Assembly (NCBI RefSeq): GCF_000973725.1
Contig: NZ_CP009621.1
Location: forward strand, 3,314,001 to 3,378,000
Length of the DNA: 64,000 bases
Direction: 5' to 3'
Source of the DNA: Pontibacter korlensis
Lineage (GTDB): Bacteria > Bacteroidota > Bacteroidia > Cytophagales > Hymenobacteraceae
Shown here: piece after piece, positions 53,789-62,061 of the stretch
Layout: each line of letters begins with the position of its first letter
Position numbering within the stretch: the stretch's first letter is position 1
The notes under the pieces: model-generated
Databases searched by the model: none
Told to the model about the DNA's origin: nothing
Seen by the model: the letters and a program-made list of their open reading frames with translations, nothing else
Program-made: the position numbers and the translations under genes

Positions 53789-53929
53789 AAGAATTATGAA
53801 GCTTTTGAGGTTCTTGAAAATTATTTAACACAAGAGAAACCGGAAAGAACAGAGCTTTTCAAACTAAAGCTGTTATACTCGCAGCCAAAATGTAAGCTTA
53901 CATCGAAGCCCCTTACCAATAAGCAATAG
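53789..53929 (+). other. possible coding remnant in an otherwise empty gap
   Basis: Within 53603-53968 no intact gene exists. A plus-strand frame without a start, following a TAA, reads NYEAFEVLENYLTQEKPERT, then ELFKLKLLYSQPK to a TAG. The amphipathic composition suggests the C-terminal helices of a lost repeat-type protein, but the family is not recognised. Confidence 0.2.
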
Positions 53930-53968
53930 GAGAAACCATTGAATTACAAGAATTAAAATAGATAAAGA

Positions 53969-55159
53969 TTGAAAAAGAATTTATTGCCGCTGGCCTTAGG
54001 CGGCTTAGGAATAGGAACAACGGAGTTTGTAATGATGGGGCTACTGCCTGACGTTGCTGCTGATTTCAATATCAGTATCCCGGAGGCGGGGCACATGATT
54101 TCAGCTTATGCGCTGGGTGTGGTGATTGGTGCTCCTTTACTGGTAGTGGCCAGCCGTAGCTTTGCGCCAAAGAAAATTCTTTGGACCCTGATGGTGGTGT
54201 TCACCCTCTTTAACGCCTTCTCGGCCTTCGCGCCTAGCAGCATGACACTGCTCTTTGCTCGCCTGATGGCCGGTCTGCCGCATGGGGCGTTTTTCGGGGT
54301 AGGTTCTGTGGTAGCCAGTCGGTTGGCCGAAAAAGGCAAAGAGGCTCAGGCCATTTCCTTCATGTTTGCCGGTCTTACCATTGCCAACTTGCTTACGGTG
54401 CCGCTCGGTACCTACATCGGCCACCACTACTCCTGGCGCTATACCTTTATCCTGATAACCCTGATTGGCTTAGCTACGCTGCTACTGATTCAACTATGGC
54501 TGCCGGCTCTTTCTGCTACTAAGCAGGGAAATGTACGCTCAGAGCTGGGTTTCTTTAAGAGCCGTGAAGCATGGCTGATCCTGTTAATTACAGCTATCGG
54601 TACAGGTGGTCTTTTTGCCTGGATCAGTTACATTGCTCCTCTGATGACTGAGGTTTCTGGCTTTGCACCCGACATGGTGCCGTACATCCTAATACTAGCT
54701 GGTTTTGGCATGGTGGTGGGTAACTTTGTAGGGGGCAGGTTAGCTGACAGGGTGAAGCCTGTAAAAGCTTGCCTCTTACTGCTGCTGTGTATGGCAAGTG
54801 CGCTGCTTATCATCTTCTTTGGCTCTGAGAGCAAAGCCGTTTCACTGGTTATGACCTTTGTAGCGGGTGGACTTTCACTGGCTATTGCAGCTCCTATACA
54901 GATCCTGATGATTAAGACTGCTAAGGGAGCTGAAATGCTTGGGGCAGCCACCACGCAGGCAGCCTTTAACATAGGTAATGCCTTAGGTGCATTCTTTGGC
55001 GGTCTGCCTATTGCTATGGGCTACGGGTATACTTCTCCTGAATTGGTAGGTGCACTAATGGCTACAGTAGGAGCCACTTTTGCTGTCATGCTCATGAAAA
55101 GGCAAAGTGCACAAAGCCAGCAGGTGGTGCAGGATGTGTATCAGGAGGAACTAGTTTGA
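53969..55159 (+). CDS. MFS transporter, DHA1/AraJ-like drug or sugar efflux permease
   Basis: The 396-residue protein has 12 membrane helices. It starts with the family-typical MKKNLLPLALGGLGIGTTEF, then VMMGLLPDVAADFNISIPEA, GHMISAYALGVVIGAPLLVV, the motif-A region RSFAPKKILW and GLPHGAFFGVGSVVASRLAE. These match the AraJ/YdhP/YdeA branch of efflux permeases. No ATG precedes this N-terminus, so translation must start at the TTG at 53969; the next Met lies 20 residues inside the first helix. It is monocistronic. The substrate is unknown; arabinose, chloramphenicol or other drugs are reported for relatives. Confidence 0.92.
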   Translation: MKKNLLPLALGGLGIGTTEFVMMGLLPDVAADFNISIPEAGHMISAYALGVVIGAPLLVVASRSFAPKKILWTLMVVFTLFNAFSAFAPSSMTLLFARLMAGLPHGAFFGVGSVVASRLAEKGKEAQAISFMFAGLTIANLLTVPLGTYIGHHYSWRYTFILITLIGLATLLLIQLWLPALSATKQGNVRSELGFFKSREAWLILLITAIGTGGLFAWISYIAPLMTEVSGFAPDMVPYILILAGFGMVVGNFVGGRLADRVKPVKACLLLLLCMASALLIIFFGSESKAVSLVMTFVAGGLSLAIAAPIQILMIKTAKGAEMLGAATTQAAFNIGNALGAFFGGLPIAMGYGYTSPELVGALMATVGATFAVMLMKRQSAQSQQVVQDVYQEELV

Positions 55160-55170
55160 CATTCCCACCG

Positions 55171-55340
55171 CTAAAGCAGGTTGGATTCCTGGGCTACCTG
55201 GCTACTGCGACCGTATATCTCCCAAGCTGAAACGGTCTGCCCGACCGCCTTCTTTCTTATATTTCTAGCTGCGTTCACATCCCGGTGCAGGGCATGTTTG
55301 CTGCAGCAAAGGTAACAGCCGGCAAGTGCAGGCGGTAGAA
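55171..55340 (-). pseudogene. IS605-type TnpB C-terminal remnant with right-end hairpin
   Basis: The minus-strand frame reads AGCYLCCSKHALHRDVNAAR, then NIRKKAVGQTVSAWEIYGRS and a short tail to TAG. CYLCC and HRDVNAARNI match the zinc-ribbon/last RuvC segment of TnpB. Immediately beyond the stop (55161-55184) the sequence ATTCCCACCGCTAAAGCAGG (then TTGGATT) folds like the IS605 right-end hairpin that also forms the 3' part of the guide (omega/re) RNA. The rest of tnpB is missing. Confidence 0.7.
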
Positions 55341-55444
55341 CATAGGGTAAGATCGAACCCAGCAAAAGTGAAAGGATGTCGCACCACATCCAGGGCGTCT
55401 TTGCCCACATCGACGCCCAGGTTCTGACAGAGTAAATTCTTCAT
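55341..55444 (-). pseudogene. IS110-type transposase N-terminal remnant
   Basis: From an ATG at 55444 the minus strand reads MKNLLCQNLGVDVGKDALDV, then VRHPFTFAGF. GVDVGKDALDV is the DEDD-transposase N-terminal signature of IS110 elements (first Asp). After ~35 codons similarity is lost, and in a different frame the TnpB tail begins. Two unrelated IS fragments are therefore joined. Confidence 0.55.
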
Positions 55445-55765
55445 AGCTGAAAGGGGCTTAAGTGGACAAAAAACATTCATCTTCCGGGCCTACACTCACT
55501 CATGCCTGCGGATGGGGTACTGTCCAGGCTTTTAAGATGAAGAGAAAGGGAAGGGCTTGCTTGGGGGCGACATCATCAAAGTGTCTAGTGCCAGGGCTTT
55601 CTCCTTCCCTTTCTGTTAGCTTACGTTTAAGAGCCTGATAAAATTGCACATACGCTTATACTGCCAAAGATATGAGTGCGAGGGCTTTCTTTGGCATTTA
55701 CTCGTAAAAAAGTTGGCTCCTTTGGTTCTGTGCCTTAGTTACTATACAGGTCCAGATAATTTTCG
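55445..55765. other. gene-free stretch, probably mobile-element debris
   Basis: No intact gene. A 12-bp inverted repeat AGAAAGGGAAGG (55543-55554) / CCTTCCCTTTCT (55603-55614) with a ~48-bp spacer may belong to the end of the IS110 remnant. IS110 elements lack classical inverted ends, so this is unproven. Confidence 0.25.
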
Positions 55766-55810
55766 AAAAGTGCGGCCCTATACTTTGGTAAAGTATAGGG
55801 CCGCACTTTT
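55766..55810. terminator. terminator with 21-bp perfect arms
   Basis: AAAAGTGCGGCCCTATACTT (plus T) pairs with AAAGTATAGGGCCGCACTTT (plus T) around a 3-nt GGT loop, followed by TTGCTTT. It precedes the promoter of the 55851 gene and faces only element debris upstream, so it insulates that gene from read-through. Confidence 0.88.
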
Positions 55811-55850
55811 TGCTTTACATGATCGGAATAATTTGTATATTACTTATATC

Positions 55851-56267
55851 ATGATATACCAATATATGCTGCCTTCCGAAACAACTTTATCTTACCATCT
55901 TGATCTTGCCCGTCGCACGATTTTTTCAGGGTGGCGTAGCCAAACCGAAAGCGAGGCTTACAGAGGGGGTATGCTGCAGGTAGCTGATCTTATAAGCAAA
56001 AATCATATCGAATACTGGCTCTACAATGCCTCAAAGTTTACGGCACCTGATCTAAGCGATCAGGCTTGGACATTAGAAGTACTTGGCCCGTTGCTCGCAG
56101 AGACGGAGCTGAAAAAGATAGCTGTATTGGTGCCGGAAGATGTATTTCTACAGGCTGTTGCCGAAGGGGTACGCAGTAAAGCAGAAAACATCTTCTACGG
56201 TAAGATCATTATGGAAAACTTTCTGGATCAGCAAAGCGCAGAAGACTGGCTATTATCAGGAAGCTAG
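55851..56267 (+). CDS. hypothetical protein, SpoIIAA/STAS-like
   Basis: I start at the ATG at 55851 (MIYQYMLPSETTLSYHLDLA); an in-frame start at 55644 would run through the strong terminator. The 138 residues alternate helices and strands (RTIFSGWRSQTESEAYRGGM, HIEYWLYNASKFTAPDLSDQ, EVLGPLLAETELKKIAVLVP) and end QQSAEDWLL. This pattern, with a late ...FF/NFLDxxxAxxWL motif, resembles the small STAS/SpoIIAA-like proteins of Cytophagales. No catalytic site is evident. A short gap separates it from the oxidoreductase gene in the same direction, so co-transcription is possible. Confidence 0.7.
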   Translation: MIYQYMLPSETTLSYHLDLARRTIFSGWRSQTESEAYRGGMLQVADLISKNHIEYWLYNASKFTAPDLSDQAWTLEVLGPLLAETELKKIAVLVPEDVFLQAVAEGVRSKAENIFYGKIIMENFLDQQSAEDWLLSGS

Positions 56268-56364
56268 TTTTTGCGGCAGATTGAAGGGGGAGAAACTTAC
56301 ACTTCAATGCTACGTTGAGCCTTCTGTTTACCAGTTAGTCACGAACTTACCTTTATCAAAACGT

Positions 56365-57393
56365 ATGTTAGAGCGACGGGTGTACCGCATACCTAAAGCG
56401 GGTTCTATCAAAAACCTGAAACTACAGACAGAAACCCTAAGCCATCCTGGGGCAGACGAAGTATGCGTACAAGTAAAGGCGATAGGGTTAAACTTTGCTG
56501 ACATCTTTGCTATACAAGGCCTTTACAGTGCCACCCCAAAAGGACCTTTTATCCCGGGACTAGAATTTTCAGGTGAGGTTATAGCAGTTGGAGAGAGGGT
56601 GGAGGAATGGAAAGTAGGAGACAGGGTGATGGGCGCAACAAAGTTTGGAGGCTATGCTTCGCACCTGAACATCAACCACCGTTACGTAATTCCGCTCCCA
56701 GGCAGTTGGAGCTTTGAGGAAGGAGCGGGTTTTCTGGTTCAGGGCTTGACAGCCTACTATGCGCTTAAAGAGCTGGGAAACCTGAAGAAAGGAATGACAG
56801 TGCTCATACACAGTGCTGCCGGTGGTGTGGGCATACTGGCCAACCGTATCTGTAAAAAGTATGGAGCCTACACCATAGGTAGTGTCGGGCGGGCTGACAA
56901 ACTAGAATTCCTGCTTAATGAAGAGGCGTACAATGCTGTCATACTTCGTGACGGAAACTTCTATGATAAACTTAAGGTTACTTTAGGAGAGCGCCCACTG
57001 CACCTGATCATGGAGTGTATAGGAGGTAAAATCCTGAAGCAAGGTTGGCAGGCAATGGCTCCCATGGGCCGTATGGTGGTGTATGGTAATGCCAGCTTCA
57101 CTAGCCATGGCTCTAGCCCAAACTACCCGAGGCTCATATGGAAGTTCCTGCGGCGACCCAAGATTGACCCCTTACGTTTGCCCACCGAAAACAAGTCACT
57201 AATGGGCTTTAACCTTATTTATCTTTATGAGCAAACAGATATGATGCACCAGCTTCTTGGAGAGTTACAGTCGCTGGACCTTAAGCCGCAGCATATTGGA
57301 CATGTGTTTGCGTTTGAAGCCATGCATGATGCTATTCGTCTTTTTCAGCAGGGTAAAACTGTAGGAAAAGTAGTCCTAAGGGTTGGGGACTAA
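56365..57393 (+). CDS. MDR-family (zinc-free) quinone oxidoreductase/VAT-1-like dehydrogenase
   Basis: The ATG at 56365 (MLERRVYRIPKAGSIKNLKL) gives 342 residues typical of quinone oxidoreductases; an in-frame start at 56140 overlaps the previous gene and adds unrelated sequence. The GroES-like domain includes VKAIGLNFADIFAIQGLYSA, FIPGLEFSGEVIAVGERVEE and WKVGDRVMG. The Rossmann fold carries the nucleotide motif VLIHSAAGGVGILANRICKK. The structural and catalytic zinc ligands are absent, as expected for the QOR/VAT-1 branch, which uses NADPH. The substrate is not predictable. Confidence 0.9.
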   Translation: MLERRVYRIPKAGSIKNLKLQTETLSHPGADEVCVQVKAIGLNFADIFAIQGLYSATPKGPFIPGLEFSGEVIAVGERVEEWKVGDRVMGATKFGGYASHLNINHRYVIPLPGSWSFEEGAGFLVQGLTAYYALKELGNLKKGMTVLIHSAAGGVGILANRICKKYGAYTIGSVGRADKLEFLLNEEAYNAVILRDGNFYDKLKVTLGERPLHLIMECIGGKILKQGWQAMAPMGRMVVYGNASFTSHGSSPNYPRLIWKFLRRPKIDPLRLPTENKSLMGFNLIYLYEQTDMMHQLLGELQSLDLKPQHIGHVFAFEAMHDAIRLFQQGKTVGKVVLRVGD

Positions 57394-57678
57394 AACTCTA
57401 ATGTCGATTAGTAGGTGCTGGTCGGTAGTTTGCTAGCATGTGCATCACGATAAACAAATATAACTACTGATTCAAGATTAAGGGGTTGTTAAGGTATGCT
57501 GGCTACAGGGTATAACTACTTCGGCAAAACACTTGGAGGACTATAAGTTAGGTTGCTACTCTACACCTTTATGGTGCCATCACTGGCAGCACTAGTTTCT
57601 AACAGTTGCGGTTTAGATAGTATTTATAACTATGTTCGTGTTAAATCGTAATCAATCTATCCTACATTAGCCCCATTC

Positions 57679-60219
57679 ATGTCGACGAACTCGCTTTCTA
57701 GCTCACAGGAAGGAATTAGTATTCAGACTTTGCCTTTTCAGAAGATTTTTGAGGCACAGTCTGCATTAGTAGTGTTACTTTCCCCGGACCTTGTAATTCA
57801 AGGTGCTACGGACAATTATTTGCTGGAAACTTTTATGAAGCGGGAAGAGATCATTGGCCGGAACCTGTTTGAAGTATTTCCTGATAATCCTGATGCATCT
57901 GTAGCATCCACCACAAATTTGAAAGCTTCCTTTGATCAGGTCTTTGCTACCAGAAAGTCTCATAGAATGGATATTTTTCAATACGACATTCCTGACCCAA
58001 ATAATCAGGGAAGCTTTATCGAACGTTTCTGGACTACTGTAAATACACCTGTTCTAAACGAGCAGGGGGAAATAATTTGTATTATACATGAGACCGCCAA
58101 TGTTACAGATGAGGTAAAGGCCAGGCTTGAGCTAAAAGAAAGCCAGGAGAGGGAAAAAGTCGCTCTGGCTCAGGCAGAACAGCAGCGTTTAAGGTTAGAG
58201 CGATTGTTAGATCAGGCTCCAGCGGCCTTTGCTATGCTAGAGGGACCAGATCTGGTTTATAATGTGCTGAACAGCTCATACCAACAGCTCTTTCCAGGTC
58301 GGGAGATGCTAGGCTTACCACTGTTTGAAGCACTACCTGAGCTAATAACTTCACCCGTTTACCAGATAATCAATAATGTATATAACACAGGGGAAACGTT
58401 TGAGGGTAAGGAAGTTCTGATTCCGGTAGCAAGGTATGAAGGCCAGCCTGTAGAAGACATTTACTGGAACTTCATCTACCAGGCACTCTTTGATGCAGAC
58501 GGCAAGGTGAACGGTGTTCTGATCTTTGCGCTGGATGTTACGGAATTTGTGGAAGCCCGTAAGCAGGTAGAGAAAAGTGCAGAGGCGCTCCAGGAGCTTA
58601 ACCGTGAATTGGAGGAGCGTGTAGAGAGCAGAACACAGGAGTTGCGCACTGTACAGGCAGAGGTCCTGAATCAAAAGCAGCAGCTGGAAAGCATCTTTAT
58701 GCAAGCTCCTGCAGCCATCTGTATCTTGGACGGTCCTGAACTTACCTACCAGTTAGTAAACCCTGGCTATCAGCAAATATTTCCGGGAAGGGACTTGTTA
58801 GGGAAGCCTTTGATGGAGGCACTGCCTGAGTTACAAGGAACAACCATTCCTGACCTTCTTCATAATGTGTATCAAACAGGTGAGACCTATATAGCAGAGG
58901 AGTTACACCTGATGCTGGCACGCCATGAGGATGGCCCTCTGGAGGAAATGTTTTGGACCTTTACCTACCAGGCCCGCTATAACAGCGAAGGTGCTGTGGA
59001 TGGTATCCTGGTTTATGCGCATGAAGTTACTAGCCAGGTAGAAGTACGGAAAGCTATAGAGGCCAGTGCCCGCCAGCTACAGCTTGTTACGGATTCGCTG
59101 CCTGTGCTGATTTCTTACCTGGACAAAGATGAACGGTACCGTTTTGTAAACCGCGCTTACGAAGGGTGGTTTAACCTAAAGGTAGAGGACGTTTTGAATA
59201 AAACTGCCGTGGAGGTTGTAGGGGAGAAGGCCTATAAAACAGTAGAGGGGTATATAAAAAGGGCGCTCGCCGGTGAACAGCTTACTTATGAGCTTGCTAT
59301 GCCCTATAACCAGGGGCTGCGGCATACACGAACTAATTTTGTGCCGGATATAAGAGATGGAAAAGTAGCTGGTTTCTTTGCATTAGTGTCAGATGTTACA
59401 GACCAGGTAGAAGCTCGGATAACCTTAGAAAAAAGGGAGAAAGAGGCCCAGATGATGGCGGAAAAATTAGCCACAGCAAACGAGGAGCTTCTTAAAGCCA
59501 ACGCTGAGCTTGGTGTCGCCAACAAACGTCTTATCCATATAAACACCGATCTTGATAACTTCATCTATACTGCCTCCCATGATCTGAAAGCGCCTATCTC
59601 TAACATAGAAATGCTTATGGAGGAGCTGCTGGTTGAGTTACCTGACGAAACTTTAAAGCAGCAGGAAGTAAAGAGCATGATAGGCATGATGAAGGGAGCC
59701 ATAGCTCGTTTCAAAAAAACCATAGCCAGCCTGACAGAGATATCAAAGCTGCAGCAGGATAGTTTTAGTAATGCAGAGAAGGTAAATGTAGAGGAGGTAG
59801 TAACAGATGTAAGGCTTGACCTTGAGCAGCTGATTGCTAAATCTGAGGTTCATATAGAGACGGATGTAAAAGGCTGTATTACGGAGTCTTTTTCTGAAAA
59901 AAACCTGCGCAGCATCATTTACAACCTCTTGTCAAACTCTATCAAGTACAGTCACCCGGATAGAAAGCCAGTGGTAAGAATTACTTGCCATGAAGAACGT
60001 GAGTTTTTTGTACTTAAGGTACAGGATAATGGCTTAGGTTTGTCACCAGCCCAGCAGGGTAAACTCTTCTCAATGTTCAGGCGCTTCCACGATCATGTGG
60101 AGGGATCTGGCGTAGGACTCTATATGGTAAAAAGAATAGTAGATAATGCAGGAGGCAAAATTGAGGTGGAAAGCGAGGAAGGGAAAGGCACTTCTTTCAG
60201 TGTATACTTTAGAAAGTAG
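57679..60219 (+). CDS. cytoplasmic multi-PAS sensor histidine kinase
   Basis: The 846-residue protein has no membrane helix. Four PAS modules are visible at about 20-155, 175-300, 340-465 and 475-590. Modules 2 and 3 are clear duplicates: LDQAPAAFAMLEGPDLVYNV and FMQAPAAICILDGPELTYQL, both followed by YQQ-FPGR-LG-P--EALPEL. Coiled coils link them (ALQELNRELEERVESRTQEL). The kinase core has H634 in TASHDLKAPISN, N-box IIYNLLSNSIKYSHP, QDNGLGLSPAQQG and GSGVGLYMVKRIVDNAGG, all intact. No receiver is adjacent. It probably senses a soluble cue such as redox or a small ligand; partners are unknown. Confidence 0.92.
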   Translation: MSTNSLSSSQEGISIQTLPFQKIFEAQSALVVLLSPDLVIQGATDNYLLETFMKREEIIGRNLFEVFPDNPDASVASTTNLKASFDQVFATRKSHRMDIFQYDIPDPNNQGSFIERFWTTVNTPVLNEQGEIICIIHETANVTDEVKARLELKESQEREKVALAQAEQQRLRLERLLDQAPAAFAMLEGPDLVYNVLNSSYQQLFPGREMLGLPLFEALPELITSPVYQIINNVYNTGETFEGKEVLIPVARYEGQPVEDIYWNFIYQALFDADGKVNGVLIFALDVTEFVEARKQVEKSAEALQELNRELEERVESRTQELRTVQAEVLNQKQQLESIFMQAPAAICILDGPELTYQLVNPGYQQIFPGRDLLGKPLMEALPELQGTTIPDLLHNVYQTGETYIAEELHLMLARHEDGPLEEMFWTFTYQARYNSEGAVDGILVYAHEVTSQVEVRKAIEASARQLQLVTDSLPVLISYLDKDERYRFVNRAYEGWFNLKVEDVLNKTAVEVVGEKAYKTVEGYIKRALAGEQLTYELAMPYNQGLRHTRTNFVPDIRDGKVAGFFALVSDVTDQVEARITLEKREKEAQMMAEKLATANEELLKANAELGVANKRLIHINTDLDNFIYTASHDLKAPISNIEMLMEELLVELPDETLKQQEVKSMIGMMKGAIARFKKTIASLTEISKLQQDSFSNAEKVNVEEVVTDVRLDLEQLIAKSEVHIETDVKGCITESFSEKNLRSIIYNLLSNSIKYSHPDRKPVVRITCHEEREFFVLKVQDNGLGLSPAQQGKLFSMFRRFHDHVEGSGVGLYMVKRIVDNAGGKIEVESEEGKGTSFSVYFRK

Positions 60220-60343
60220 AGCACGATCACTTCATCCTTTTAATCTAGAAATCCTGTTTTTGACGAGTCAGGTTTCACCAGATGGGCACGACTCTGGAGA
60301 CGGAGCAGTAAGTATGGTATAGTAGGAGAAAGAGTGCTCATAA

Positions 60344-60383
60344 ATAGGAATGACACCTTTTGTTGAAAAGGCGTCATTCCTAT
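60344..60383. terminator. bidirectional terminator between convergent kinase and anti-sigma genes
   Basis: Eighteen-bp arms with one mismatch (ATAGGAATGACACCTTTT / AAAAGGCGTCATTCCTAT) around a 4-nt GTTG loop. It lies 25 bp beyond the minus-strand anti-sigma stop and ~125 bp after the kinase stop. Confidence 0.85.
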
Positions 60384-60408
60384 AAAATCGGTTTTATCAG
60401 CACAAATA

Positions 60409-61248
60409 TCAAGCTTCAATCTTACCCATTACCGTCAACTGCTCAAGTGTAGGGTTAACACTTCCACCCTCTGGCTCCAGCGTTACGGCAAATGCCTGTG
60501 CTGATTTAATTGGCTTCATTTTCAGCATTGTTACCTGGTTGCCGCTGGTAGGTATGAGTCCTGCATCAACAGGTGTTCCCTCATCTAAGGCCCAGAGTTG
60601 GTACTGCATGCCCGAAGGTGGTGCCGGCAGGCTTACTTTATCGATATATACTTCCTGTTTCTGCGGGTGCCAATATACTATGGCATTCGCGCCAGGATGC
60701 GCTTTTACGCCTTGCAGCTTAACAGACTGGTAGCTTGGGTCGCGGAGAATAGCCAGCACTTGCTCTAGTTGCTGAGTTCTGAGCGAGGTGTTTTGCATAT
60801 TCTGCGCCAGGAGCTGTTCAGAGGAAACAGCTGTTGCCAAACGCTGTTCAGCGTCCTGCCACTTTGTATAGAAGTGGTAGCTTAACATGCCTGAAATCAG
60901 GAACAGCACGATACTGGCAGCAAACATCCACTTATACGGAGACGTTTCTTCCTCCAGTGGCAAGGTATAAGAAACAGTTTCCGGGTCCTCTTCAAAGGCA
61001 GTTGTCGTTGCCCCTGAACCCTCGATAGGTTGAAGCCTGCTTAAGATTCTGTTCTTTAATTCCGGCCTTGGTGGCACTGCATGCACTTGGGCATAATATT
61101 CCATTGCCGAGCACGCTTCGTCCAACGCTGCCCGAACTTCAGGAGAGCTCGCAGCACGTAATTCTACCTCTTCACGCTCCGCCTGTATAAGACCACCGGC
61201 TGCATAAAGCTCAAGAACTCCAGATGCTATGTATTCTTCGTTAGACAC
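60409..61248 (-). CDS. membrane anti-sigma factor, RskA type
   Basis: Residues ~1-65 are the sigma-binding bundle (YIASGVLELYAAGGLIQAER, AMEYYAQVHAVPPRPELKNR). A single membrane helix follows (KWMFAASIVLFLISGMLSYH). After a coiled-coil stretch comes the extracytoplasmic RskA domain (NAIVYWHPQKQEVYIDKVSL, YQLWALDEGTPVDAGLIPTS, AFAVTLEPEGGSVNPTLEQL). I prefer the GTG at 61248 (VSNEEYIASGV), which overlaps the sigma stop by 8 nt and aligns with the start of the cupin paralog at 3051; an ATG at 61284 would overlap by 44 nt. Regulated proteolysis of such proteins releases the sigma factor. Confidence 0.9.
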   Translation of the reverse strand: MSNEEYIASGVLELYAAGGLIQAEREEVELRAASSPEVRAALDEACSAMEYYAQVHAVPPRPELKNRILSRLQPIEGSGATTTAFEEDPETVSYTLPLEEETSPYKWMFAASIVLFLISGMLSYHFYTKWQDAEQRLATAVSSEQLLAQNMQNTSLRTQQLEQVLAILRDPSYQSVKLQGVKAHPGANAIVYWHPQKQEVYIDKVSLPAPPSGMQYQLWALDEGTPVDAGLIPTSGNQVTMLKMKPIKSAQAFAVTLEPEGGSVNPTLEQLTVMGKIEA

Positions 61249-61792
61249 TACCCTTAAACAATTTTGATAAAAATTTAACTGCACTGCGTGCTCTGGTTTT
61301 CACCGTACCCAGTGGAATATTGTATTCTTCTGCGATTTCATTTTGTGTCATTCCCTCAAAATACATGAGGTTGATGATTGTTTGTTGCTCAGGGCTTAGT
61401 TTTTCAACGACCTCCCTAACCCCTATATGATCAGGGTTAAAAGCGCTGCTGCTAAAATTTACTTGGGACCCTGATAAGGAATTTGTGGATCCCTTCATGC
61501 GGTATTCTTTTGAGCGGAGCTTATCGATCGCCAGGTTTCTGCCAACGTTTAGCATCCAGGTAAAAAGCCTGCCCTTTTTTTCATCGTATTTGTCAAAAGA
61601 CTTCCATATTTTTATAAAAGTCTCTTGCAGCACATCCTCAGCTACTTCCTCGGTTTTTACAATCTGCAAGATAACACCGTATAGTGTGGCACTATACATG
61701 TCGTAGAGTAAAGAAACTGCAGCGTTATCCCTGGCGCGTAAACGAGCAATCAGGTCTTCTTCGCTAGTTTTTTGTGTCGTATTATCCGCCAA
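61241..61792 (-). CDS. ECF RNA polymerase sigma factor (SigK/RskA-linked group)
   Basis: The 183-residue protein shows region 2 (LYDMYSATLYGVILQIVKTE, VLQETFIKIWKSFDKYDEKK, WMLNVGRNLAIDKLRSKEYR) and region 4 (LSPEQQTIINLMYFEGMTQN, YNIPLGTVKTRARSAVKFLS). It is the full-function-looking paralog of the sigma factor at 2506-3054. Its gene overlaps the RskA-type anti-sigma gene. A TAATTTTG promoter-like element lies ~45 bp upstream. Ferritin-like and tatA genes transcribed in the same direction lie just upstream, a repeated neighbourhood in Cytophagales as far as I recall, suggesting an oxidative or envelope stress regulon; that link is inference. Confidence 0.94.
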   Translation of the reverse strand: MADNTTQKTSEEDLIARLRARDNAAVSLLYDMYSATLYGVILQIVKTEEVAEDVLQETFIKIWKSFDKYDEKKGRLFTWMLNVGRNLAIDKLRSKEYRMKGSTNSLSGSQVNFSSSAFNPDHIGVREVVEKLSPEQQTIINLMYFEGMTQNEIAEEYNIPLGTVKTRARSAVKFLSKLFKGSV

Positions 61793-61835
61793 GGAAGCTA
61801 AACAGTTTGTAACCCAACCCTATGATAGAGTTTAT

Positions 61836-61843
61836 CAAAATTA
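61836..61843 (-). promoter_or_regulatory. candidate -7 promoter element for the sigma/anti-sigma operon
   Basis: TAATTTTG on the minus strand matches TAnnTTTG and would give a ~40-nt leader. No -33 element at ideal spacing was found (a TTG lies 26 bp upstream). Confidence 0.35.
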
Positions 61844-62008
61844 AGAGTATTTCTGAATTTCACTAACTGCAAATTATTCAAAAGGTTGTAGTTATAGCCT
61901 TATTTAAATTGCCTATACACAGATAATCTGTGCACCGCCATAAAATGATGAAAACAGCTACTAGGTTTAGTGAAAGCAACTATACTACTGACCTTTCTGG
62001 TAAGATAT

Positions 62009-62034
62009 GAAAAAAGAGCTACAAGTGCAGCTCT
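62009..62034 (-). terminator. terminator behind the ferritin-like gene pair
   Basis: AGAGCT / AGCTCT arms with an 8-nt loop. On the minus strand the stem is followed by a run of six T. It lies 28 bp after the stop of the 62062 gene. Confidence 0.6.
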
Positions 62035-62061
62035 CCTTTCAAACTATGAATCATGGGAAAA

